Shown one piece after another: positions 46,368 to 56,301 of a DNA stretch of 64,000 nt. The stretch lies in contig CAVTHT010000016.1 of NCBI GenBank assembly GCA_963734575.1, positions 186,001-250,000 on the forward strand, written 5' to 3'. A program made the translations under genes and the position numbers. Under the pieces are notes generated by a model. That model saw only the letters and a program-made list of their open reading frames with translations, ran no database searches and was not told the DNA's origin. Position 1 is the first letter of the stretch. Every line of letters starts with the position of its first letter. Source of the stretch: CAIWHR01 sp963734575 (GTDB lineage: Bacteria > Pseudomonadota > Gammaproteobacteria > Burkholderiales > Casimicrobiaceae).

Positions 46368-47978
46368 TCAGTTCCCGATCATCCAGCCGTCGCCGATGTC
46401 GAAAACCGAGGTGGTGAAGCGAACCTTTCCGGCGCCGACCGCCTGCCAGCTCTCTTCCCAGATGCACATCCGGACCTGCTGATTCCAGTACGGGTTCACC
46501 GTCGTACCGTCCTGCAGGTAATGATTCGGATCGATCGGAAGCGGCGTGCTCATTACCGCCACGCCGTTCAGGTGCCCGGACGCGAGCGTGCCAGGGATGC
46601 CATCCGAGTCGCGGACGACGAGGTAATAACCCGACTGCGTGGTATCCGGCCCGGTGACCGTCATCCGCTCGGTGTTGATCACGATAGGGAACGGATATGC
46701 GGTGGGCGTTGTGGTCCACGTGATCGGAATGGACACCTCCACGGTCCCGATGTCGGACGTCAGCGTTCCGAGCGAAGCGGGCGGATTCTGGCTGAGGCAC
46801 GCGATCGCCGGTACGTAGCGCGGCAAGCCCGTGCTCGGGTTCGTCTCCCAAGCCACCCTCGTGCGATGCGCCGGCATGCCGGTGGTCGTGCTCACTGCCT
46901 CGTCGATCCATGTCGCGGTGTAGGTGAACCCGGCATTGGGCTGGGTCTGGACGGCCCACTTGAGATGCACCGTGTTGTCGATGAGGATCGTGTTCTCGAA
47001 CGTGTAGTTGACGAGCTTGCAGTCGCTACCGTCCTTGTTGAGGGCGAAGCGCTTCCCTTCGGCGAACCCGGATTCGTCGACGGTCTTGTTTCCGGGGTTC
47101 GTGAACTGGAGGCTGTCGCCGCAATTGAGGATGCCGTCGCCGATCGAGAACGTTGCCGATGGTGCGCTCGTGAAACTCCCGTTCACGCCGAACAGCCGGT
47201 AGTCGCCGGACTGATTGATCGCAAGAGACGGGAAGTTCGCCCAGCCGGACGCAAGCGTCGCAGAAGCGCCCGACAGCGTTCCAGCGGCGGAGCCGCTCGT
47301 CTTCGACAGGGATACGGGCCCGCTGACCCACGTCGCACGCGCGCCCGTCGAATCGACCACCTCCACTTCCACGGGAACGCCTGCGGGAACATTGTTGTTG
47401 GTGTTGGTGATGGCCGCGCTGACCAACGCGTCGTGCGGCTCACGTCCCGGCACGAAGCGCAGCGTGCATCCCACCGTGAGGCTCGTCGTCGTGCTGGAGG
47501 GCGGGGTCAGTGCGAACGTGTCACCCGCGAGCGACGAGCCCGTCCACACCGTCGCACTCCACGAGCCGGAAACGCCGGTGCAGGTGTTGGCCGCGGGCAC
47601 GCTGACGGTGAGCACCAGCACCCATGTGTCGCCTGGCTTCTGCGGATTCATGTTCGTGACCGCGACGGAGCGGTGATCGCCCGCCGTCACGACGGTACCG
47701 GTGTCCGGTCCCTGCAGGATGGCAGAGGTGATCGTCAGGCCAGGGAGGACCGAGGCGCCCAGCCCGAGAGTGAACGAATTGGTGTTGGAATTTCCCGTTG
47801 GCGACACGTTCTTGAACGTCGCCGTGATCGTCTGCGTCGTCGGCGTGCTCCCGGGCGTGAGCGTTCCGGGAGTCATGTTCAGCGTGTAGCTCTTGATCGG
47901 AGCCGCGAGAGCCGTGCCGGCGAACGCAACCAACAGCAATGCAACGAAGAAGCCCAAAAGCCTTCGCAACGTGTTCAT
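46368..47978 (-). CDS. Large secreted Thr/Ser-rich beta protein, unknown function
   Basis: The 536-residue protein has a signal peptide (residues 1-26, ending GTALAA) and then Ig-like or fibronectin-like beta sequence rich in Thr, Ser, Gly and Asn. Repeated paired cysteines (TCTGVSG, VGCTLRF, LNCGDS, DCKLVN, IACLSQ, RMCIWEE) suggest disulfides, consistent with export. I do not recognise the family. ATG 47978 is preceded by a GGAGAGC ribosome-binding site. It converges with the cyclase gene and is divergent from the SulP gene; composition is more AT- and Thr-codon-rich than its neighbours. Confidence 0.8.
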   Translation of the reverse strand: MNTLRRLLGFFVALLLVAFAGTALAAPIKSYTLNMTPGTLTPGSTPTTQTITATFKNVSPTGNSNTNSFTLGLGASVLPGLTITSAILQGPDTGTVVTAGDHRSVAVTNMNPQKPGDTWVLVLTVSVPAANTCTGVSGSWSATVWTGSSLAGDTFALTPPSSTTTSLTVGCTLRFVPGREPHDALVSAAITNTNNNVPAGVPVEVEVVDSTGARATWVSGPVSLSKTSGSAAGTLSGASATLASGWANFPSLAINQSGDYRLFGVNGSFTSAPSATFSIGDGILNCGDSLQFTNPGNKTVDESGFAEGKRFALNKDGSDCKLVNYTFENTILIDNTVHLKWAVQTQPNAGFTYTATWIDEAVSTTTGMPAHRTRVAWETNPSTGLPRYVPAIACLSQNPPASLGTLTSDIGTVEVSIPITWTTTPTAYPFPIVINTERMTVTGPDTTQSGYYLVVRDSDGIPGTLASGHLNGVAVMSTPLPIDPNHYLQDGTTVNPYWNQQVRMCIWEESWQAVGAGKVRFTTSVFDIGDGWMIGN

Positions 47979-48442
47979 TTGCTCTCCTGAATTCCTGGAC
48001 TGCACGTGGGATGTGGTAGTTGTTGTTCGGTGATGCTGATCTGCGCGCGAATGCCTCCAAGAATGTCGGGCCACGCCACGCCATCGGACGACGGAAGGCT
48101 TACCCGCCCCGACGAACGGCCTCTAGTTCCTCGGGGAGCGGTATTCCGCGCTAGCCGCCCGCGGCTGTCAAGCCGTTGCGAGGCGCTGGAAAATTTGTTC
48201 GGCAGGCGTGCTTTCGTGCACTACAGAGGCGCTGCGCGAGTGCGCTGCGCGCCGGTTGCAGGTCCCGGCGAAGGCACCATCGCGGAGACGCGTGTTATTT
48301 TTCCGTCCGGCTGCGTCGTGCCTCCGGCAACCGCGCCTGTTGCGACAATTTGTCGCTGTGCATCACGGCGCGTCTAGCACGCGAACGATCCCTGGAAGCG
48401 TCCGATCGACCGATAGGCACCGCACTCGGTGCGGGACTGAAT
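47979..48442. promoter_or_regulatory. Divergent regulatory region with palindrome before the SulP gene
   Basis: This ~460-base spacer separates two divergent genes and shows no coding sequence I would defend. It contains a palindrome GCGACAA-T-TTGTCGC at 48342-48356, plausible as a dimeric regulator site, and a TTATTTTT stretch at ~48294-48301. No clear -35/-10 pair is evident. Confidence 0.4.
48342..48356. promoter_or_regulatory. Candidate operator palindrome
   Basis: A 15-base perfect dyad with 7-base arms (GCGACAA / TTGTCGC) around a central T lies ~90 bases upstream of the proposed SulP start. It is a candidate binding site for a dimeric regulator; the protein that would bind is not known. 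Confidence 0.35.
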
Positions 48443-50635
48443 GTGCGGGACGAGGTGCTAGGCGGCCTCGCCGGTGCGGTGGCGAGTCTCGCGCTGGCGC
48501 TTTCGCTCGGTCTGCTCGCCTTCGCACCGCTGGGACACCAGTACGCCTACGTCGGCGTGCTTGCCGGCTTTGCCTCCGCCGTCTACGGACAACTCGTCGC
48601 CGCGCTCGTCGGAGGCTCGACGCATCCCGGCAGCGGACCGCGCGCCTCGGCGAGCCTCGTGCTCGCTGGCGTGGTTGCCGTGCTCATCGCGGATCCCGCG
48701 CTCGCACCGGATGGCGGACACGTCGAACGCATCGTCGCGCTGGCCGGGCTGACCGTGGTGCTGGCCGGGGTGCTGCAGGTGGTGTTCGGCGCGCTTGGCG
48801 CAGGACTCTTCGCGCGCTACGTGCCCTATCCCTTCGTCGCGGGCTTCATGCTTGGCGCAGCCGTGCTGGTCATCGTGGCCCAGCTCACGCCGCTGACCGG
48901 CGTCACGCGCGCGGATCTCATGGCGGGCCCGGCGGCAGTTTTCCGCGCGCTGCAACCGGCGACCCTGTTCGTGGGGTGCCTCACCGCCGCCCTCATCTGG
49001 AGCGTTGCAGCAATTACGAAACGCGTGCCGGCGTCGCTCGGCGGCCTGCTCGGCGGCACGATCGTGTTCTACGCGATCCACCTCGCCTGGCCCGCGGCCG
49101 CGCTCGGCCCCGTGGTCGGCGTCATGCCGGGACGCCTCCCCCTGCCCGATGCGATGCTGCCCCTGGTCGACATGCCCTTTGAACTCATCGAGGCACACAT
49201 CGCCGAGATCCTGTCGGGCGCGGGCGTGATCGCCATCATCGGCACGCTGGACACGTTGTTCGCCGCCGTTGCGATCGACCACGCCACCGACGGCCGTCAC
49301 GACACGCGCCGCGAGATGATCGCGCACGGCGTCGCCAACATCGCCTCGGGGCTCTGCGGTGGCGTGCCGGTGCTCCTGTCGAAGGCGCGGGCGATGGCGA
49401 GCTGGGAGGCGGGCGGGCGTACCCGCTGGACCGCCGTCGTCGCCGCGGTGCTCCTCGCCGCGATCTACGTTGCCGGCGGGCCGCTGCTGGCGCTGGTGCC
49501 CGTCGCCGTGCTCGGCGGCATCATGGTCACGATGGGGGTCGGGCTCATCGACACGTGGACGCACGGTCTCGTCCGGCGGCTGCGCGTCGCCGGCATGGTT
49601 CCCGATCAGGCGCTGGCGTGGAGCGCGATCACGGTCGCCTTGGTGGCGCTGACCGCCATCTTCGTCGGGTTCGTCGCCGCGATCGTGGTCGGCTTTCTCT
49701 TGTCCGGGCTGCTCTTCTTCGTCGGCATGAACCGCTCGCTGGTGCGCAGCGTGGTCGACGCGACGGTTCGTCCGTCGCGACGCATCTGGGGCGGCGAGAA
49801 CGCCGCGCGCGTGCGGCAGGCGCGGGAGCGCATTCGCGTGGTCGAACTCGAAGGTGCGCTGTTCTTCGGCAGCGCCGAGCGGCTTGCCGAGCACGTCGAG
49901 CCGCTCGCGGGTATCGCCGATGCGGTCGTGCTCGACTTCCAGCGCGTGACGGCGATCGACGCCACGGGTGCGCTGCTGCTCGAGCGTCTCGTGCGCCGCC
50001 TGGCGCGCAAGGGTACGCAGGTCCTGCTCGCCGCGATCACGCCCGAAGGTCGCCATGGCAGTACGCTCGTGGCGCACGGTGCTTTTCGCGATTCCGGCCG
50101 CGATCTCTGGTTCGGTGACGCGGACCAGGCCGTCGAGTGGGCGGAGAACCGCGCGCTCGAGCGCATGGGCCGCGTGACGGCCAGCGAGCTGCCGCTCGAA
50201 TCCTTCAGTCTGCTCGAGGGCCTCACCCCTGCCGAGCTGCGCGACGTCGCGCCAAGCTTCGAGCGGCGGACCTATGCGGCGGGGCACGTCCTCTTTCGGG
50301 AGAACGATCCGGGGGATCGCCTGTGCCTCCTCGCGCGCGGTGCCGTCGAAGTGTCGATCGCGGGTGCGAACGCGCAGCGCGTGCGCATCGTGACCATGGC
50401 CTCGGGCTCGCTGCTCGGTGAGGCGGCGCTCCTCGACGGGCGGCCACGGTCGGCGACCGCGCAGGCGGCGGAGGACACCGTGGCGTACGAGCTGACCCGC
50501 GAGAACCTCAAGACGATCGCGACCGATCATCCGGCGATCGCCATCCGCATGATGACGAATCTCGCCCGGCAGCTCTCGCTGCGCATGCGCGAGACCAACG
50601 AGATCGTGCGCCAGCTTGCCGACTCGCGCGGCTGA
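48443..50635 (+). CDS. SulP anion transporter with STAS and cyclic-nucleotide-binding domains
   Basis: This is a three-part protein of ~730 aa. The SulP membrane core (residues ~10-430) has 10+ helices with QLVAALVGGSTHPGSGPRAS and GLCGGVPVLLSKARA. The STAS domain follows (ALFFGSAERL; AVVLDFQRVTAIDATGALLLERL). The C-terminal cNMP-binding domain has HVLFRENDPGDRLCLLARGAVEVS and a phosphate-binding cassette GEAALLDGRPRSAT. The start is uncertain: GTG 48443 begins the conserved part, as upstream in-frame sequence looks non-coding. The cargo could be sulfate, bicarbonate or another anion. The cNMP domain links it to the cyclase 2 kb upstream. Confidence 0.88.
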   Translation: MRDEVLGGLAGAVASLALALSLGLLAFAPLGHQYAYVGVLAGFASAVYGQLVAALVGGSTHPGSGPRASASLVLAGVVAVLIADPALAPDGGHVERIVALAGLTVVLAGVLQVVFGALGAGLFARYVPYPFVAGFMLGAAVLVIVAQLTPLTGVTRADLMAGPAAVFRALQPATLFVGCLTAALIWSVAAITKRVPASLGGLLGGTIVFYAIHLAWPAAALGPVVGVMPGRLPLPDAMLPLVDMPFELIEAHIAEILSGAGVIAIIGTLDTLFAAVAIDHATDGRHDTRREMIAHGVANIASGLCGGVPVLLSKARAMASWEAGGRTRWTAVVAAVLLAAIYVAGGPLLALVPVAVLGGIMVTMGVGLIDTWTHGLVRRLRVAGMVPDQALAWSAITVALVALTAIFVGFVAAIVVGFLLSGLLFFVGMNRSLVRSVVDATVRPSRRIWGGENAARVRQARERIRVVELEGALFFGSAERLAEHVEPLAGIADAVVLDFQRVTAIDATGALLLERLVRRLARKGTQVLLAAITPEGRHGSTLVAHGAFRDSGRDLWFGDADQAVEWAENRALERMGRVTASELPLESFSLLEGLTPAELRDVAPSFERRTYAAGHVLFRENDPGDRLCLLARGAVEVSIAGANAQRVRIVTMASGSLLGEAALLDGRPRSATAQAAEDTVAYELTRENLKTIATDHPAIAIRMMTNLARQLSLRMRETNEIVRQLADSRG

Positions 50636-50798
50636 AGGCGCGATCTCGGTCGCAACCGTTGTGTTGCGACGCAGCAAGTGACGGTGCTCATGATGGCTAT
50701 TTGAGAACGGTGCGAATGCCTGTACCCTCTGCGGCGCCGCTCTTCCGGCCGCCCCGGGGATCGCGCGCCGTCCCGCAAGAGAAACCCTGAGGTCCTGC

Positions 50799-52515
50799 GT
50801 GGAACACAGCCTCGTCAACGACATTGCCGTGTGCATCATCGCTGCGTGGCTGGTCGCCGTGGTGAGCCAGTTCGCGCGCCAGCCACTGCTGCTCGCGTAT
50901 CTGCTCGCGGGCTTCGCCGTCGGGCCCCACGGGTTCAAGATCGTCACCAACGCCCGAGTCGATCCAGGTCATCTCCGAGATCGGGTTGAGCCTGCTGCTG
51001 TTCATGATCGGCCTCGAGATCGACCTGCAAGCGCATGATCAGGCGGGCCGGATCATCACGTTGACGGCGGTCGCGCAGATCTTCGGCTGCGTTGCGCTCG
51101 GGTGGCTCTTCTTCGGGTTCGTCGCGGTGCCGGGCCGCTGGCTCGAGGCGCTCTACCTGGGCGTGGCGGTGGCGCTCAGCAGCACGGTCATCATCGTCAA
51201 GATCCTGTACGACAAGCGCGAGCTCGACACGCTGGCGGGACGCATCACGCTCGGTGTGCTGGTGCTGCAGGATTTGTTCGTGATCGTCTTCCTCGCGATC
51301 CAGCCCGACCTCAAGCACCCGTCGTTCATGGTGTTCGGGCTCGCGGTCGTGAAGGTCACGCTGCTCGTCGGCATGGGCTACGTGGTCAGCCGCTTCGCGC
51401 TGCCGTCGATCTTCCGGTTCGTCGCGCGCCAGCCGGAGCTCGTGCTGGTCGGTGCGCTCGCGTGGTGCTTCGCGCTGGCCGGGTTCGCGCGCTACCTCGG
51501 GCTGTCTCCGCGAGATGGGCGCGCTGATCGCCGGGGTGATGTGTCCACCTTCCCGTACACGCTCGACGTCATCGCGAAAGTCACCACGCTGCGCGACTTT
51601 TTCGTCACGCTGTTCTTCGTGGGACTCGGCATGAGCATTCCCACGCCGAGCTGGAACTACGCGATCTGGATGCTGATCGTCAGCGCGTTCGTGATCGTGA
51701 GCCGCCTCGTGACCGTGTTCCCGGTGCTGCACTGGCAGCGTCTTGGCCACCGCGTCAGCCTGCTGCCGGCGATCAACCTCTGCCAGATCAGCGAGCTGTC
51801 GCTCGTGCTGCTCGCACTCGGCAAGGCCGCCGGGGACGTGTCGGAAAATTCGCTCAGCATGGTCGCCTTCGCCTTTGCGTTCCTTGCCATCGATACGACC
51901 TACGCGGTGGGAAAGAGCGACCGTGCTGCTGCGCTGGTTCTCGCCGGTGCTCGCGCGGCTCGGGTTCAAGGACCTGCCGGAAGTGACGCCCGAGACGCTC
52001 GTCGCCGAAAAGCATCGCGCGCATCTTCATGCTCGGATTCTTCTGGACGGCGAGCTCGCTGCTCGAAGAGATCCGGCGCGAGCGGCCCGACCTGCTGCCC
52101 GAGATACGCGTCGTCGACTTCAACCCGATGGTCATCGAGGGGCTGCGCAAGCGCGGCGTGCAGGTGATCTACGGCGACATCACGCAACGCGACACCCTCC
52201 TGCACGCCGGCCTCGCCGACGCCGAGATCATCATCTGCTCGCTGCCGGACACGATCCTGAAGGGCGCCACGCAATCAGAAGCTGCTGCGGCAGTTGCGGG
52301 AGCTCAATCCGAACGCCAAGATCATGGTCAATGCGGAAAAGCTGTCGGACATCGAGCCGTTGTACGCCAACGGAGCCAGCTACATCAGCGCACCGCGCCT
52401 GCTCGAAGCGAAGGAACTCCTGGCCGCCATCGACGCCGCACGAGTGAATCTTCTCGGCGAAAAGCAGCAAAAGCAGCGCACCGGTGTTGCCGAACGCGAC
52501 GAAGTGATCCCCTGA
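50799..52515 (+). pseudogene. Kef-type CPA2 cation/proton antiporter with TrkA-N domain, six frame breaks
   Basis: This is a KefB/RosB-like potassium/proton antiporter or channel. From GTG 50799 the N-terminus reads NDIAVCIIAAWLVAVVSQFARQP and FAVGPHGFKIV; then in other frames LLLFMIGLEIDL, AVALSSTVIIVKILYDKREL, REMGALIAGVM, TLRDFFVTLFFVGLGM, LLRWFSPVLARLGF, and the Rossmann-like TrkA-N part FMLGFFWTASSLLEEIR, VIYGDITQRDTLLHAG, NPNAKIMVNAEKLSD. Breaks are near 50953-50955 (CCC run), 51505, 51540, 51915, 52020 and 52275. Five insertions and one deletion restore 570 aa, the normal length. Flagged as broken, but read errors are a likely cause. Confidence 0.82.
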
Positions 52516-52526
52516 ACCCGCGCGCA

Positions 52527-53181
52527 ATGAAGACGCAGGACAACAGAGTGCAATGCTTCGACGCACTCTGGAGCCGTTGTGTCGGGAGCGCGCGCGCCGC
52601 CGTCGCATCGACGGTGTATGCGGAGCTGGAAGGCCTCTACTCGGAGCCGCTCCGCCGGTTTCACAACCTGGGGCACATCCACGGCTGCCTCGCCTTGCAC
52701 GACGAGGTCGCGCCACTGCTCCACGATCGCGACGCCGTGGAAATGGCGCTATGGTTCCACGACGCGATCTATGTGCCGGGGGCGGCCGACAACGAGCGGC
52801 GCAGTGCGAAGCTCTTCGCCGATCGCGCCACAGGCATCGACGGGCTCTTCGGACGCCGCGTCTGCGCGCTGATTCTCGCGACGCGTCATACCGGCCGGGT
52901 GCAGGGCCGTGATCGCGGCTTCACGGTCGATATCGACCTCGCAGGTTTTGCCGCACCGTGGGACGAGTTCATGCGCCAGGGCGACGCGTTGCGCGCCGAG
53001 TTCCAGAGCCAGGACGACGTTCAGTACTACGCCGGCCAGATCGCCTTCCTGAGGCGACTTCAGCAGCGCGCGGCGGTTCTTCGCCACGGAGTATTTCCGC
53101 GTCCGCCACGAGCGCGCTGCGCAGGAAAACCTCGCGCGGCTTCTCACGCTGCGGCTGGAGCAGGGTTACCACGCTGACTGA
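52527..53181 (+). CDS. HD-domain metal-dependent phosphohydrolase (one frame break near the end)
   Basis: This HD superfamily hydrolase (COG4339-like) has 217 aa after correction. The metal-binding residues are in RFHNLGHIHGCL and ALWFHDAIYVPG, and NERRSAKLFAD follows; a late VDIDLAGF also fits. Near 53076-53082 an extra base shifts the frame: the continuation TEYFRVRHERAAQENLARLL and the stop at 53179-53181 are in the next frame. The substrate is unknown. It begins 11 bases after the antiporter gene and may be co-transcribed with it. Confidence 0.82.
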
Positions 53182-53371
53182 TCCCGCCGCACGCCATGCT
53201 GTGCGCGCTGCGTTGTCGCGCGCGGCGACGCGCATCCTCGGCGATCGTCGCCACTCGGTAAGGATTACAACGCGAATGTAGCCAGCGTCCTACAGACGGA
53301 TGTTGCGGCGGCACGTATATCTCGTGCATTCCTTTCAGGTTGGTCCGAAACCATCCCTGCCGGACCCCTCC

Positions 53372-54943
53372 ATGCGCTCCGCCCAGTTCGCCCAGACCCG
53401 ACGCGTCGTCAGCGCCATCCGCACCGCACCCGCTTGCACGGAGGCGGAGTTCCACGAGCTGCTCGAGAAGCTGCCCGCGGGTGCGTACACATGCAACGCC
53501 GATGGGCTCATCACGTACTTCAACAAGCAGGCCGTGCGCGTCTGGGGGCGCGCCCCGCGCCTGAACGATCCGGCGCATCGTTTCTGCGGTTCCTTCCGGC
53601 TCTTCGACCGGGACGGCAAGCCGCTCCAGCACGAGGAGTCCTGGATGGCGCTCGCGCTGCGCAATCGCAGGCAGTACAGCGGCGAGGAGATCGTGGTCGA
53701 GCAGCCCGGCGGCACACGCCTCACGGTACTGGCGCACGCAAATCCGATCCGCGACAAGAACGGGCGGGTGATCGGCGCCGTGAACGTGCTCGTCGACATC
53801 ACCGAGCGCAAGCGCTTCGAAGCCGCACTCCAGCACGCGGACCGGTCGAAGAACGACTTCCTCGCGACGCTCGCGCACGAGCTGCGCAATCCGCTCGCGC
53901 CGGTACGCACCGCGCTGCACGTCATGCGCATGACGGCACCGACTCGCCCGAAGGCAAGGCGGCGCTCGATATCGATGACCGCCAGATGGGCCAGATGGTG
54001 CGATTGGTCGACGACCTGCTCGACGTGTCGCGCATAACCCGCAACAAGCTGCACCTGCGGCGGGAGATCGTGCCGCTGCAGCCGATCCTGCAGCTCGCGC
54101 TCGAATCGAGCATGCCGGCGATCACGGCGGGTGGTCAGGCGTTCAGCGTCGACCTCGCGACGGAGTGCGTGTACGTGGATGTGGATTCGGCACGCATCGC
54201 CCAGGTGCTGTCGAACCTGCTCAACAACGCCGCCAAGTTCACACCCGCCGACGGCACGATCGCATTGCGGGGCCGTGCTGCAAGGCGAGCACGTCGTGAT
54301 CAGCGTGCGCGACACGGGCATCGGTCTCTCGTCCGATGCCGCCGCCACCGTGTTCGACATGTTCGCCCAGGCGGAGGCGGCGCTGACGCGCACGCGCGGC
54401 GGACTCGGCATCGGGCTCTCGCTGGTGAAGCGGCTGGTCGAGATGCACGGCGGCAAAGTGACGGCGACCAGCCCGGGCCGGGGCCAGGGCAGCACGTTCA
54501 CGGTGGAACTGCCGGTCGCGGCACGGCCGGCACCGGCGATCGCCGCAACCACGCAGCATCAGGATCAGCCCGGTCGTTCGCTGCGCCTGCTGATCGTCGA
54601 CGACAATCGCGACGCCGCGGACACCCTCGCCGTGCTGTTGCACATGCTCGGCAATGAAACGCGCGTGGTGTACGACGGCGAAGCCGCCGTTGCGCTCGCG
54701 GAGGAATACCGGCCCGACTTCGTGCTGCTCGATATCGGCCTGCCGAAGCTCGACGGGTATGGCGTGGCTCGACGGATCAGGCAACAGCCGTGGGGCCGCG
54801 AGACCGTGCTGATCGCGACGACCGGCTGGGGTCAGGCTTCCGACCGCGAAGCCGCGCGGGATGCCGGCTTCGATCACCATCTCGTGAAGCCGGTGGACCC
54901 GGATGCCGTGTCGGCGATCCTGGCGCGGGGCAGCGTGCACTGA
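53372..54943 (+). CDS. Hybrid PAS sensor histidine kinase / receiver (two frame breaks)
   Basis: The soluble hybrid kinase is ~523 aa after correction. A PAS domain (residues ~20-150: LPAGAYTCNADGLITYFN; VLVDITERKRFE) is followed by a HisKA H-box with phospho-His in LATLAHELRNPLAPVR, an HATPase domain (VLSNLLNNAAKFTP; RDTGIGLSSDAAATVFDMFAQ; GGLGIGLSLVKRL) and a C-terminal receiver with DDNRDAADTLAVLL, phospho-Asp in FVLLDIGLPKLDG and Lys in HLVKPVD. Breaks lie near 53940 (one base missing) and in the GGGG run 54269-54272 (one extra). No output regulator is adjacent, and no membrane segment is seen. Confidence 0.87.
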
Positions 54944-55137
54944 TTTGCGCGCTCCGCCGGAACACGCCCCGTCAACGCGGGTGCTGATCCGGACGTTGCA
55001 GATGGAGCGTGCCTGCGCCGTCCTACGGGCAAGTCGGTGTCGCCCCGACACCGCGCAAGCGCCGCAGATCCGATAATCATCGACCTTTCGCTCGCGAAAC
55101 GCGTCGCGCGACGTTCGCAGTTCGAAGCTCATTCCTC

Positions 55138-56301
55138 ATGCCGCACGATACCCATCTTTCGAATCGCGAGCTGCCGCATGTCCCGGCGCGCCCGTCCATC
55201 CTGGACAAGCTCGATAAGCCAACCGTGGCGGTGCCGATGATTCTCTTCTCGGCGCTGATCGGGCTCGCGCTCGCGGTGGCCGTGGTGCGCGTGCTCGACG
55301 GCCGGTCCGCGACGAGCGATATCTCCGCGCCCGTTGCGGCGCGCACCGCACAGGCAAGGCATCCCGGTAACGCTGCGTCGCTCAAGAACGGCGCCCTTGG
55401 TACGTTGCCGCCGACGAGCAGCATCGCCACCGCCGCGCCGCCCGTGCCGCAGGCGTCGGAAGCACACACACAGCCGGATGGGCCGGCGGAAACCACGACG
55501 CCGGTATTTCCTGCATTGGGACCGCAACGTCCTGCGCCGAAGATCGCGGCCCTCTCGCCGGCGCCGTCCATGTCGACCGCTTCGCCGACACCGAGCCGAT
55601 CAAGTCAGATGGCGCAGAGCGTGGCCGAGCCTCCTGCCAGGAGTGCGTTCCCGGCCGTTTCCTCGGAAGCGCAGCGCAACGTCGCGGACGTGCTCGCTGC
55701 AGCCGCGCAAGCGGAACGGGCGAGCCAGACACCCGCGGTGCTCGACGCCGCCGAGAACGTGCGTCGTGCGCAGGCACGGCGAGATCGTGCGTCGAGCATC
55801 GATCCGGCGCGCGCGCGACGCCTCAACGAGGAGGCGAACCGCGCCTACTGGGTGCGCCAGGACCTGGCCGAGGCTCTGGACCTCGAGCGCCGCGCGTTCG
55901 AGGCCAACCCCGACGACGTCGAGATCGCCGGCAACCTTGCGTTCTATTACCTCAAGCAGGCGCGCCCGCAAGCCGACCTCGCGCGCGCCGCTGCGCTGCA
56001 CGCGCTGACCACGCCATCCGGCCGGTACAGGACGGGGCGAGTCGAAGACTGGACCAGCTTCGGCGTGGCGAATGCGCTGCTCGGGCGCTCTGCTGAAGCG
56101 CGCAACGCTTTCCTCGCGACGGCGGCACTGTCCAACGATGCCGATCGGCTGTGCCGCGCTGCGCTGAGCGCGGTCGCGAGTTACGGTGACGCCGTGCGCG
56201 GCCCGGCGACGGCGCTGCTTTATCGCATCTACGCGCAGGGCCGGTCGCGCGAGTCGCCCTACTGCGCGTGGCCGCCGAACTGGGGGGCGGGGCGCCGCTA
56301 A
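55138..56301 (+). CDS. Single-pass membrane protein with TPR-like C-terminal domain
   Basis: The 387-aa protein has a short cytoplasmic N-terminus, one transmembrane helix (about residues 32-55: VPMILFSALIGLALAVAVV), a ~110-residue Pro/Ala/Ser/Thr-rich spacer, and a helical C-terminal domain with TPR-like pattern (EANRAYWVRQDLAEALDLERRAFEANPDDVEIAGNLAFYYL split across repeats). A start at 55138 fits the N-terminus best; in-frame upstream sequence is Arg-rich. The family is unknown. It could be a periplasmic scaffold. Confidence 0.75.
   Translation: MPHDTHLSNRELPHVPARPSILDKLDKPTVAVPMILFSALIGLALAVAVVRVLDGRSATSDISAPVAARTAQARHPGNAASLKNGALGTLPPTSSIATAAPPVPQASEAHTQPDGPAETTTPVFPALGPQRPAPKIAALSPAPSMSTASPTPSRSSQMAQSVAEPPARSAFPAVSSEAQRNVADVLAAAAQAERASQTPAVLDAAENVRRAQARRDRASSIDPARARRLNEEANRAYWVRQDLAEALDLERRAFEANPDDVEIAGNLAFYYLKQARPQADLARAAALHALTTPSGRYRTGRVEDWTSFGVANALLGRSAEARNAFLATAALSNDADRLCRAALSAVASYGDAVRGPATALLYRIYAQGRSRESPYCAWPPNWGAGRR

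Noticed and set aside
44682..47990. 1102-residue plus-strand open frame
   Set aside because: Shadow frame of the cyclase and of the convergent secreted gene; composition is Arg/Gly/Ala only.
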